DNA from: Deltaproteobacteria bacterium
GTDB taxonomy: Bacteria > Desulfobacterota > Syntrophobacteria > BM002
Direction of reading: 5' to 3'
Assembly (NCBI GenBank): GCA_020350905.1
Contig: CP070843.1
Span: 3,419,669 to 3,430,867, forward strand
Length of the DNA: 11,199 bases
Part shown: positions 5,372-11,199 of the stretch, piece by piece
Layout of the letters: every line of letters begins with the position of its first letter
How positions within the stretch are numbered: the first letter of the stretch is position 1
Notes under the pieces: generated by a model
Told to the model about the DNA's origin: nothing
What the model saw: only the letters and a program-made list of their open reading frames with translations
Database searches by the model: none
Position numbers and translations under genes: made by a program

Positions 5372-7636
5372 ATGAGATTTTCTTTTAAATCCTTTTTCTC
5401 CATAAACCCTGCTTCCCTTACATTCTGCACCATCCTTCTCGTTGTCATCCTCTTTCGAACCGGCGCTCCCATCCTCAACATGATCGAGCTGAAAACCTAC
5501 GATCTCCGCTTCCTGTCACGGGGCCAGGTTGAACCCACGCCGGCGGTGGTCATGGCCCTGATAGACGAAAAGAGCCTCGATACGGAAGGGCGCTGGCCCT
5601 GGCCCAGGTCGAAGATCGCCACTCTTGTGGACATCCTCTCTGAAGATGGGGCCAAGGTGATTGGTTTTGACATCGGTTTTCTGGAACCGGATGAAAACTC
5701 CCAGTTGGAATTTATTGACCAATTCGGTCAGAGAGTAAATTCCCTGGATCTTAAGAACAGGAAATTAGCTGACTTCATAGATGAGAGTAAGAAAAATGCC
5801 GACAATGATCTGGCCCTGGCAAAGGCCATCGAAAATTCCTCTGCCACAGTAGTTCTTGGATATTTCTTCCACATGAACGAAGCCGCCCTTGATTACCGAA
5901 TCGAGCAGAAAGAAATAGACCAGCAACTGCAAGGGATCAGCGTCTCAAAATACCCTCTCATCATCTATGAAGATCAAGAAGCGGCGGTCATTCCATTTAT
6001 TCGAGCCTATGCCCCTGAGAGCAATCTCAAGATTCTTACCGAATCAGCCGATTCCTCAGGTTATTTTAATGTGTTTCCTGCTCAGGATGGGGTGGTTCGA
6101 CGAATGCCGCTTATACTACAGTGCGGCGAAGACATCTTCCCTCCCCTGGCTCTATCGTGTGCCTGGCAGTACCTTGATAGACCTCAACTCATGGTCAAGG
6201 TTGACCGCTATGGGATTGAAGGGATTGAGATTGGAGAAAGATTCATCCCCACCGATGAAAATGGCCAACTCCTTATAAACTACCTTGGCCCACAAAAAAC
6301 CTTTCCCCATATTTCCATCAGCGACATTCTCAGCGGCACGTTCGATAAAGGTACCTTCAAGGACAAGATTGTGCTGGTCGGGGCTACCGCTGAGGGAATC
6401 TATGATTTGAGGAGCACTCCTTTTAGCCCCGTTTATCCCGGCATGGAGATTCATGCCACGGTAATCGACAACATATTGACCCAAAACTTTTTAACCAAAC
6501 CCAATTGGTCAACCACCTACGACCAGTTAGCCATAGTCATACTGGGAGCTCTGATCGGGATCGCCCTCCCCCGTATGAGTGCTCTTAAAGGCCTATTCCT
6601 TGCCGCAGGCCTGTTCACCTTGCACATCTTCCTCGCCCGTTGGCTTTTTGTAAGTTTGAATGTCTGGCTCAATGTCGTCTATCCCCTGCTGGTCCTTGCC
6701 ATCACCTATACAGTTCTTACTGTTTATCATTATGTGACCGAGGAGCGAGAACGCAAAAAGATTAAAGGGGCTTTTCAACATTACGTAGCACCCATTGTGA
6801 TAGAAGAAATGCTCAAAGACCCTGAGCGGTTGCAACTGGGCGGAGAGGAAAAGGTCCTTACTGTACTATTTAGCGACCTGGCAGGGTTTACTGGCTATTC
6901 GGAGCGCTTCTCTCCCCACGAAATGATTAACATGTTGAGTGAATACTTCGAAAAGATGACAGAGCATATCTTCGCCCATCAAGGCACGCTCAAGGAGTAC
7001 GTGGGCGATGAGCTCATGGCCATTTTTGGTGCCCCCCTCGAACAGGCCGACCATGCCCAGAGGGCGTGTGCGGCGGCTCTGGCCATGCGGGATCAACTTC
7101 AGGCTCTGCGTTCGGACTGGGCCAAAGTGGGCCGCCCCCGTTTGACAGCCCGGACCGGGGTAAACTCGGGCCCCATGCTGATCGGCAACCTCGGATCCCG
7201 ATATCGTTTTGCCTATGGAGCCCTGGGGGACCAGGTGAACCTCGGCTCCCGACTGGAGGGGCTCAACAAGACCTATGGCACAGAGATCCTGCTTGGAGAG
7301 AACACGGCCGACCTGCTGGCGGGGTCATTTTTGTTGCGCGAGGTAGACCTGGTGAGGGTGAAGGGCAGGAAGCAGCCCGTTCGCATCTACGAGCTCCTGG
7401 GCAACTCTGAAGCTTCGTTACCAAAAGAGAAGGAGGAGTCCTTGAGTCACTTTGCAGCAGGACTGGAGGCTTACCGCCAACAGTTCTGGCAGGAGGCTCT
7501 GGGTCTCTTCAAACAATCCTTAACGCTTCTGCCTGAAGATGGACCTTCAAGGATTATGGCAGAGCGCTGCCAAATCTACCAGGATGCACCCCCACCAGAA
7601 GAGTGGGATGGTGTTTTTGTAATGACAACAAAGTAA
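5372..7636 (+). CDS. CHASE2-domain class III nucleotide cyclase
   Basis: About 754 aa (residue numbers below count from the TTG at 5369, one codon upstream of the chosen ATG; GCGGGG lies about 8 nt before the ATG). Order: TM1 (12-30); extracytoplasmic CHASE2 sensor (about 38-375, with VVMALIDEKSL, RWPWPR and IVLVGATAEGIYDLRSTPF); three TM segments (about 384-401, 405-428, 432-453); cyclase (about 490-675). The cyclase has FSDLAGFT (501-508; metal D503), LKEYVGDELMAIFGAP (541-556; metal D547), GDQVNLGSRLE (620-630; N624 and R628) and K665, so it should be active. The purine-selecting Lys of adenylate cyclases is Glu (E543), and the usual Thr/Asp partner is Gly (G617); substrate choice is therefore uncertain. 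A TPR-like stretch (about 692-730) precedes the tail WDGVFVMTTK. The gene lies 156 bp after the kinase, whose cyclic-nucleotide domain is the natural receiver of its product. Confidence 0.93.
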   Translation: MRFSFKSFFSINPASLTFCTILLVVILFRTGAPILNMIELKTYDLRFLSRGQVEPTPAVVMALIDEKSLDTEGRWPWPRSKIATLVDILSEDGAKVIGFDIGFLEPDENSQLEFIDQFGQRVNSLDLKNRKLADFIDESKKNADNDLALAKAIENSSATVVLGYFFHMNEAALDYRIEQKEIDQQLQGISVSKYPLIIYEDQEAAVIPFIRAYAPESNLKILTESADSSGYFNVFPAQDGVVRRMPLILQCGEDIFPPLALSCAWQYLDRPQLMVKVDRYGIEGIEIGERFIPTDENGQLLINYLGPQKTFPHISISDILSGTFDKGTFKDKIVLVGATAEGIYDLRSTPFSPVYPGMEIHATVIDNILTQNFLTKPNWSTTYDQLAIVILGALIGIALPRMSALKGLFLAAGLFTLHIFLARWLFVSLNVWLNVVYPLLVLAITYTVLTVYHYVTEERERKKIKGAFQHYVAPIVIEEMLKDPERLQLGGEEKVLTVLFSDLAGFTGYSERFSPHEMINMLSEYFEKMTEHIFAHQGTLKEYVGDELMAIFGAPLEQADHAQRACAAALAMRDQLQALRSDWAKVGRPRLTARTGVNSGPMLIGNLGSRYRFAYGALGDQVNLGSRLEGLNKTYGTEILLGENTADLLAGSFLLREVDLVRVKGRKQPVRIYELLGNSEASLPKEKEESLSHFAAGLEAYRQQFWQEALGLFKQSLTLLPEDGPSRIMAERCQIYQDAPPPEEWDGVFVMTTK

Positions 7637-7952
7637 AAGAAGGTTTCAGGTTTCAGGAGGCATGAGGCGCAAGGCTCAGGGCACAAGGCGCAACAAAAGC
7701 ACATCCCACAGCCCAAGCACCAAATCTCAGGGTTTCGGGTGTCAGATGTCATTCAGTTACCCGGTGTCAGGTATCAGGTGTCAGAGTTGCTCGAGCTGAA
7801 ATCTGAATACTAAAACCTCCATCTGTCCTGAACATTGAAATCTGAAACCTATAATTTTGGGCATTGTTCTTTGCTTGATATTTGTTCTTTGCGATTTGGA
7901 AATTCCATTACGCCATCACTCGGATACTCCATTACTCCAACGAGATTAATAT

Positions 7953-7980
7953 CTGTGGGAGCGGCTTTCTAGCCGCGACA
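7953..7980. repeat. REP-like palindromic unit
   Basis: GCGGCT (7961-7966) and AGCCGC (7971-7976) form a 6-bp stem with a 4-nt loop. The context TGTGGGA before and GACA after closely resembles REP sequences known from other Gram-negative bacteria (TGTGGGAGCGGC...GCCGCGA type). The ends of the window's RAYT gene carry a different palindrome (GGACGTCC), so the two need not be related. Confidence 0.5.
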
Positions 7981-8052
7981 GACTTCGCTTCACGTCATTT
8001 CTTCTCGCTCGCTTCGCTCCGCTCAGTGCCGTAGGCGGTTTCCGGTTTCCAT

Positions 8053-8076
8053 CATTCCAGCATTCCAACATTCCAT
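8053..8076. repeat. three tandem 8-bp units (CATTCCAN)
   Basis: CATTCCAG, CATTCCAA and CATTCCAT follow each other without gaps. The array lies in the spacer just before the end of the hexapeptide gene. No function can be read from it. Confidence 0.6.
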
Positions 8077-8116
8077 GCTTCATACCCTATGCTCTCTGCC
8101 CTCTGCCCCATGCGCT

Positions 8117-8899
8117 TTACACGGTTTCATTGTCTTCAATTCTCGATTTTGGCATCACTACCGAATGGGCTTTTACGTTGGCGTTTTCACCGATAACTAC
8201 ATCCCCCATGATACTGGCCTTCAGTCCAATGGTGGCTCCCTTCTTTATGTGAACCGGGCTAATGATCAGATATCCCTTTTGCCCGTAGTGGGCAAACAGG
8301 GTTGCTGAGCCCCCAATGGTTACATAGTCTTCTAAGGTAATAAGACAGGGATCTGAAACATTGCTGGTATTGATGATTACGCCTTTTCCAACCTTCATGC
8401 CCATCATGCGGTAGAACAGAACGTTCAGAGGTGTTGGGGTGACAAAGTCCAGAAAGGTATATCTGACGATATAGGTCAGAGCGTTGTGGATGTACCATGG
8501 GATTGTTTGAATGGAAAACCAGCTTCCTCGCCACGGCTTGATCTTGAATGGCATCAGGAAGTTCACCAAAGGAACCAAGAATATAATGGTGACACCATAG
8601 GAAAGGAAAGCAAAGGCCAAGCCACAACCGAGAGCCAAGATATGGAGGAATTGAGGCCAGGTTTGGCTCCAACCGTCAATGAAGCGATAGAGGTAAATGC
8701 CGGGGACCAGAGATGCGCCAATACATAAACCTGCCAGCACCACCACGGGTGATAAAAGAAGTGAAAAACTTAGATTTCGAAAGCGCCGGATGAATGTTTC
8801 AAAGTGCCCGGCCAAACCGGGTAAACCCGATGTGGTGCTCAATACATCCACTCTCTCTTCTTGGTCCGCAGCTTGATGTTCATGGCCTTTGTCCAACAT
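8117..8899 (-). CDS. membrane-anchored hexapeptide-repeat (left-handed beta-helix) acyltransferase
   Basis: 260 aa. An N-terminal soluble stretch is followed by two hydrophobic segments (about 45-73 and 85-116). From about 168 the sequence shows the loose isoleucine/valine-every-six pattern of left-handed beta-helix acyltransferases: VGKGVIINTSNVSDPCLITLEDYVT, then VHIKKGATIG, IMGDVVIGENANV and AHSVVMP. These enzymes move acetyl, succinyl or other acyl groups to sugars, amino acids or lipids; the acceptor is not evident. The layout resembles the membrane-plus-LbH part found at the end of some NRPS-like proteins. AAGG lies about 8 nt before the ATG. It follows a PlsC gene on the same strand (274 bp apart), which hints at an envelope or lipid role. 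The C-terminus stops right after the helix, at the edge of a repeat-rich spacer, so it may be slightly shortened. Confidence 0.8.
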   Translation of the reverse strand: MLDKGHEHQAADQEERVDVLSTTSGLPGLAGHFETFIRRFRNLSFSLLLSPVVVLAGLCIGASLVPGIYLYRFIDGWSQTWPQFLHILALGCGLAFAFLSYGVTIIFLVPLVNFLMPFKIKPWRGSWFSIQTIPWYIHNALTYIVRYTFLDFVTPTPLNVLFYRMMGMKVGKGVIINTSNVSDPCLITLEDYVTIGGSATLFAHYGQKGYLIISPVHIKKGATIGLKASIMGDVVIGENANVKAHSVVMPKSRIEDNETV

Positions 8900-9001
8900 A
8901 GTCTTGCCTTTCTCGCCAGTAACGTTTACCTAGTCTCCTGCCCTTATATTCTCCTAATTTAATCTTATTGAACTTGTCAAAGAGCGTAAGGTCATTATGT
9001 C

Positions 9002-9015
9002 ATTCCCGCGGGAAT
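9002..9015. repeat. 14-bp palindrome ATTCCCGCGGGAAT
   Basis: A perfect palindrome in the context TGTC-ATTCCCGCGGGAAT-CCAG, the form of a very common dispersed bacterial repeat (GTCATTCCCGCG...GCGGGAATCC). Here it looks like a deletion or core remnant with both arms joined. It lies between the hexapeptide and PlsC genes. Confidence 0.5.
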
Positions 9016-9092
9016 CCAGATGAATCCGAAACTTTAGTTATCTACTTCTTTATTGATGTCCCGACATTGGTTGATCTATTTCTCTGCCTTTT

Positions 9093-9121
9093 CCTAAATC
9101 CGCAATCCGCAATCTGAAATC
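9093..9121 (-). repeat. half copy of the 97-bp palindromic element
   Basis: On the minus strand GATTTCAGATTGCGGATTGC continues to GGATTTAGG. It matches the left end of copy B (GATTTCAGATTGTAGATTGC) with few changes. Only one arm is recognisable. It sits just downstream of the PlsC stop codon. Confidence 0.5.
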
Positions 9122-9173
9122 CGAAATCATCGAGCTCCATGCCCTTTTAATGGATGGCTACTTCAAGAATACG

Positions 9174-9911
9174 CTATGCTTCCTCCACACCATCCTCCAA
9201 GAGCTCAGTAATCACCCGATAAGTCTCCTCCGCAATATGATCAAGATCTGTGAATTGCTCAGGGTCGATAGGAGTGCCTATTCGTAGAGTGATAGTTCCC
9301 TTCTCCGGAATCAGAGTTTCTGGTGGTAGGAGGTCTTGTGATCCAATAATCGCTACAGGAACGATCGGCCTTTTTGTAGTGCGGGCGAGGAGGAAGGATC
9401 CTTTTTTGAAAGGAAGCATGGGCCCGGCATTTTCCCTCCACGTACCCTCAGGGAACACCACTACCGCAGCCCCTGAGTCCAGCTTACATGTTCCCTCTTG
9501 GATGAACCTTTTGGCGCTGCCAACACTCCCCCGCGCCAGCGGGATGTGCAGCCTTTTAACACTCCATCCCAGGAAGGGCTTTCTCGTAAGGGACGCCCTT
9601 GAAACCCAGCAGATATCGAGCCGCAGGCCAGCCAGAATGGCAAAGATGTCGGCTGCTGAGGTGTGATTTGCCGCGATTATGAACCCACACTCGTTGTCCC
9701 CTGCTGGGCTGCTGATCGGCAGGTTCTCCTTACCCTCAACCTCGACTCTGATCCCGGCTACCCGCAAGTTCGCCTTCGCCCAGACTCGAGCCAAAGCCCG
9801 AGCCCTTCCTTCTGACCATATACTTACCAACAGGGACAGCAAACTGATGACGACGGTGGACACACCGTAAAAGGAAAGTACCCAAATCGACCTAAAAAGG
9901 GGGACGTCCAT
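9174..9911 (-). CDS. PlsC-family 1-acyl-sn-glycerol-3-phosphate acyltransferase
   Basis: 245 aa, the usual size for PlsC-like enzymes, which add the second acyl chain to lysophosphatidic acid at the inner membrane. An N-terminal hydrophobic segment (about 8-31) is followed by the HX4D catalytic motif NHTSAAD (82-88; H83, D88), the acceptor-binding motif VVFPEGTWRE (151-160) and VPVAIIG (184-190). The family's usual FPEGTxRS ends in Glu here. The apparent start ATG and first codons (MDVP) lie inside the terminal inverted repeat of the neighbouring RAYT element, with no ribosome binding site upstream (AT-rich only). The native start may have been replaced or may lie a little further in. A remote homologue acting on ornithine lipid or another lyso-lipid is possible. 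Same strand as, and 14 bp after, the RAYT gene; upstream of the hexapeptide protein. Confidence 0.88.
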   Translation of the reverse strand: MDVPLFRSIWVLSFYGVSTVVISLLSLLVSIWSEGRARALARVWAKANLRVAGIRVEVEGKENLPISSPAGDNECGFIIAANHTSAADIFAILAGLRLDICWVSRASLTRKPFLGWSVKRLHIPLARGSVGSAKRFIQEGTCKLDSGAAVVVFPEGTWRENAGPMLPFKKGSFLLARTTKRPIVPVAIIGSQDLLPPETLIPEKGTITLRIGTPIDPEQFTDLDHIAEETYRVITELLEDGVEEA

Positions 9912-9921
9912 AAAATTATAA
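9901..9921 (+). repeat. left 21-bp terminal inverted repeat of the RAYT element
   Basis: GGGACGTCCATAAAATTATA plus one more A is the exact reverse complement of positions 10970-10990. It contains the 8-bp palindrome GGACGTCC (9902-9909). It covers the PlsC start codon (9909-9911) and ends 5 bp before the RAYT stop codon. Confidence 0.85.
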
Positions 9922-9925
9922 AATT

Positions 9926-10933
9926 CTATCTTAACAGCAAATCAAAATGTTTATCTCTGGCAATTTTCTCCCCTCGTTTGACCGAGATACTGACAGCTGG
10001 CTGGGAAAGCTTTAACTCTCTGGCGAGAGCTGTAGCACTTATGCCGAGCTCCCGCACCGCCCAATAGCAAAATAGGCTTCGGGCTCCTACCAAACTCGGT
10101 TGCTTCCCAGAAATATAGATCTCATTCGGTTCAATTCCAAACAGGAAGGCAGCTCTTTGAGCAACATCATCGAGATTAACTCCTTGAGCCTCTAGTTCAT
10201 ATTTCCGCTCCAATCTCTCCTCGGTTTTCTCAAGTACCGCCAGCACAAAGTCGGTATCTCCAAGGATCCTTTCATCTCCCTTGAGTCGTATGTCTTTCTT
10301 GCGCAAAGCCTTTATCTTTTCCCATCCGCCAAGACTCCTGACGAGTCCACCCCCTACAAGATCAGGCCTGCGCCCTTGTGCTATGCCCTCTTCTACATAA
10401 GCTCTATATTGCCTTCGGGCTGCAGCCTTCTTGCTGCCAAAAAGAGCAAGAACGTACTCAACATCCTGCCAGCCGTTTTTCTTTTTTTTCAAGATGACGC
10501 TATGGCCAACATAAGGGTAGGAATCAAGCTCTTTTATGTCCTTGACCACGTGCGTTCGCAGGGGGTTCAAGTGTATATAACGCACGAGCTCTAGAAGATA
10601 GCGGTCTTTCTGACAGAGGATGGATTTGTAGCGGTTTTGAAACAGGTGTCCATGACGTCGGTGTCTGCGGTTAAAGGTTACGGCATATCCGGTCAGAAGC
10701 CGTCTCATCACTGTGGCAATGGGGTGGGTGCCGGTTCTCAGGCAAAGGTGGAAATGGTTGGGCAGCAAGGCCCAAGCGTAGCAGGAGGTAGAGGTTTCCA
10801 GCAGAATACTCCCAAGCCTTTCCAGAAAACTATTCCTGTCACGGGCATCGTGGAATATCTTCCTACGCTCTATGCCTCTCACAATAATGTGATGAAGAGC
10901 GTTTGGTGCGTCGATGCGAGCTTGTCGTGGCAT
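9926..10933 (-). CDS. REP-associated tyrosine transposase (RAYT, Y1/HUH) with DnaA-like C-terminal domain
   Basis: 335 aa. Residues 1-130 are a Y1 transposase: PRQARIDAPNALHHIIVRG start, the HUH metal motif in LPNHFHL (58-64; H60, H62), FNRRHRRHGHLFQNRYKSI (87-105) and RYIHLNP (118-124), whose Tyr119 is the likely nucleophile. RAYTs nick and join single-stranded DNA at palindromic REP sequences. Residues about 245-330 resemble the C-terminal DNA-binding domain of DnaA (VAQRAAFLFGI, then ARSLFCYWAVRELG, then TALARELKLSQPAVSISVKR). This probably provides extra DNA recognition. RAYTs with such a tail exist, but many are shorter (about 150-200 aa). The gene is bounded by a perfect 21-bp inverted repeat (9901-9921 and 10970-10990), which is likely its own target. 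No clear ribosome binding site precedes the ATG. Confidence 0.92.
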   Translation of the reverse strand: MPRQARIDAPNALHHIIVRGIERRKIFHDARDRNSFLERLGSILLETSTSCYAWALLPNHFHLCLRTGTHPIATVMRRLLTGYAVTFNRRHRRHGHLFQNRYKSILCQKDRYLLELVRYIHLNPLRTHVVKDIKELDSYPYVGHSVILKKKKNGWQDVEYVLALFGSKKAAARRQYRAYVEEGIAQGRRPDLVGGGLVRSLGGWEKIKALRKKDIRLKGDERILGDTDFVLAVLEKTEERLERKYELEAQGVNLDDVAQRAAFLFGIEPNEIYISGKQPSLVGARSLFCYWAVRELGISATALARELKLSQPAVSISVKRGEKIARDKHFDLLLR

Positions 10934-10969
10934 GAAGCCAATTTAGCATAGGTTGTCTTGAGAAGAAAC

Positions 10970-10990
10970 TTATAATTTTATGGACGTCCC
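10970..10990 (-). repeat. right 21-bp terminal inverted repeat of the RAYT element
   Basis: The exact reverse complement of 9901-9921, including GGACGTCC at 10982-10989. It lies 36 bp upstream of the RAYT start codon and 56 bp before the antitoxin start. Confidence 0.85.
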
Positions 10991-11011
10991 TCTTTTGTTG
11001 CCAGAAAAGGC

Positions 11012-11040
11012 TTGACTTAGTTCGATATTTAGGCTAGAAA
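11012..11040 (+). promoter_or_regulatory. candidate promoter of the antitoxin gene
   Basis: TTGACT (11012-11017), then 17 bp, then TAGAAA (11035-11040). Transcription would begin at about the ATG (11047), giving a leaderless message, which would fit the lack of a ribosome binding site. The -10 match is only 4/6. Confidence 0.35.
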
Positions 11041-11046
11041 ATAGTT

Positions 11047-11199
11047 ATGATTAGGATCAACATTCATGAGGCAAAGACGCATCTTTCACGGTATCTTGAC
11101 CGCCTGGCAAAGGGGGAATCAATCATTCTGTGCAAGAGGAATGTTCCCATTGCCGAAATACGTCCCATTCCCCAGGAAAGGAAATCGGAGCGCCCAATA
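11047..11199 (+). CDS. Phd/YefM-type antitoxin, cut by window edge
   Basis: Fifty-one codons run open to the edge: MIRINIHEAKTHLSRYLDRL, then AKGESIILCKRNVPIAEIRPI and a charged tail. VNIHEAKTHLSRLL...GE.IIL...PVA.L is the hallmark of Phd/YefM antitoxins, which bind their own promoter through this N-terminal fold and neutralise a partner toxin through the C-terminus. In this family the toxin is most often a VapC-type PIN nuclease encoded immediately downstream; it would lie outside the window. The IHEAKT variant is typical of such VapB-like Phd proteins. The family call is firm; the partner is inference. Confidence 0.85.
   Translation, partial: MIRINIHEAKTHLSRYLDRLAKGESIILCKRNVPIAEIRPIPQERKSERPI

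Larger units (their letters stand above)
7637..8116. other. 480-bp gene-free, repeat-dense spacer between convergent genes
   Basis: I see no gene here. From left to right it holds tandem GGTTTCA units (about 7642-7656) and short direct repeats built on GGCGCAAGG and GTGTCAG (7667-7790). Two GAAATCTGAA words (near 7799 and 7837) resemble the ends of the 97-bp element. A REP-like palindrome lies at 7961-7976, a CTCGCTCGCTTCGCTCCGCT run near 8006-8027, and three tandem CATTCCAN units at 8053-8076. The spacer separates the stop codons of the cyclase and of the minus-strand hexapeptide protein. Confidence 0.6.
9901..10990 (-). mobile_element. RAYT element: transposase gene plus flanking inverted repeats
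   Basis: The transposase gene with its two 21-bp ends makes a 1,090-bp unit. I see no target-site duplication, as expected for Y1/HUH enzymes, which do not make one. The outer sequences (CTAAAAAGG on the left, TCTTTTGTTG on the right) do not match. It lies between the PlsC gene and a toxin-antitoxin locus. Whether the whole unit moves, or only the short palindromes, cannot be told from the sequence. Confidence 0.6.

Noticed and set aside
7637..8116. CRISPR array
   Set aside because: The repeated words are short (7-10 bp) and irregularly spaced; there is no constant repeat with even unique spacers and no cas gene.
8075..8308. Plus-strand 77-codon frame starting in the tandem CATTCCAN repeat
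   Set aside because: Most of it is antisense to the hexapeptide gene and its start is repeat sequence.
10376..10951. Plus-strand frames within the right-hand part of the window
   Set aside because: They are antisense to the RAYT gene, which has convincing HUH and YIHLNP motifs.

Overview
The window reads as ordinary bacterial chromosome with moderate GC. Compact signalling genes are separated by repeat-rich spacers. The gene repertoire (PilZ/cyclic-nucleotide/Ser-Thr kinase fusion, CHASE2 cyclase, GAF-SpoIIE phosphatase, RAYT transposase) and the palindromic spacer repeats suggest a Gram-negative environmental lineage, possibly deltaproteobacterial (Desulfobacterota-like). That taxonomic guess is inference; no rRNA or marker gene is present.

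Layout. On the minus strand from the left edge lie a truncated GAF plus SpoIIE/PP2C phosphatase (1-790) and an HD-domain phosphohydrolase (1075-1941). A gene-free stretch (1942-2574) holds a MITE-like element and a promoter/operator candidate. The plus strand then carries a PP2C-type Ser/Thr phosphatase (2575-3285), a PilZ + cyclic-nucleotide-binding + Ser/Thr kinase fusion (3446-5215) and a CHASE2 class III nucleotide cyclase (5372-7636). A 480-bp repeat-dense spacer follows. After it, on the minus strand, come a membrane hexapeptide-repeat acyltransferase (8117-8899), a PlsC-type acyltransferase (9174-9911) and a RAYT (REP-associated tyrosine transposase) with a DnaA-like C-terminus (9926-10933). 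The RAYT is bracketed by a perfect 21-bp inverted repeat. The right edge holds the start of a Phd/YefM-type antitoxin on the plus strand (11047 onward).

How the genes may work together. The central five genes form a plausible second-messenger-to-phosphorylation module. The CHASE2 cyclase would make a cyclic nucleotide in response to a periplasmic signal. The kinase has one intact-looking c-di-GMP (PilZ) motif set and one intact-looking cyclic-nucleotide phosphate-binding cassette ahead of its catalytic domain. The PP2C would reverse the phosphorylation. The divergent HD protein and GAF-SpoIIE phosphatase could add turnover and a further phosphatase output. Linkage is inferred from adjacency. 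Two details stand out: the cyclase has Glu where adenylate cyclases have the purine-selecting Lys, and the kinase has HQD rather than HRD in its catalytic loop.

Repeats are a second theme. A ~97-bp palindromic element occurs twice in opposite orientation (888-984, 3337-3432), with a half copy at 9093-9121. One copy supplies a false N-terminal extension to the kinase reading frame. The RAYT terminal repeat likewise supplies the apparent start codon of the PlsC gene.
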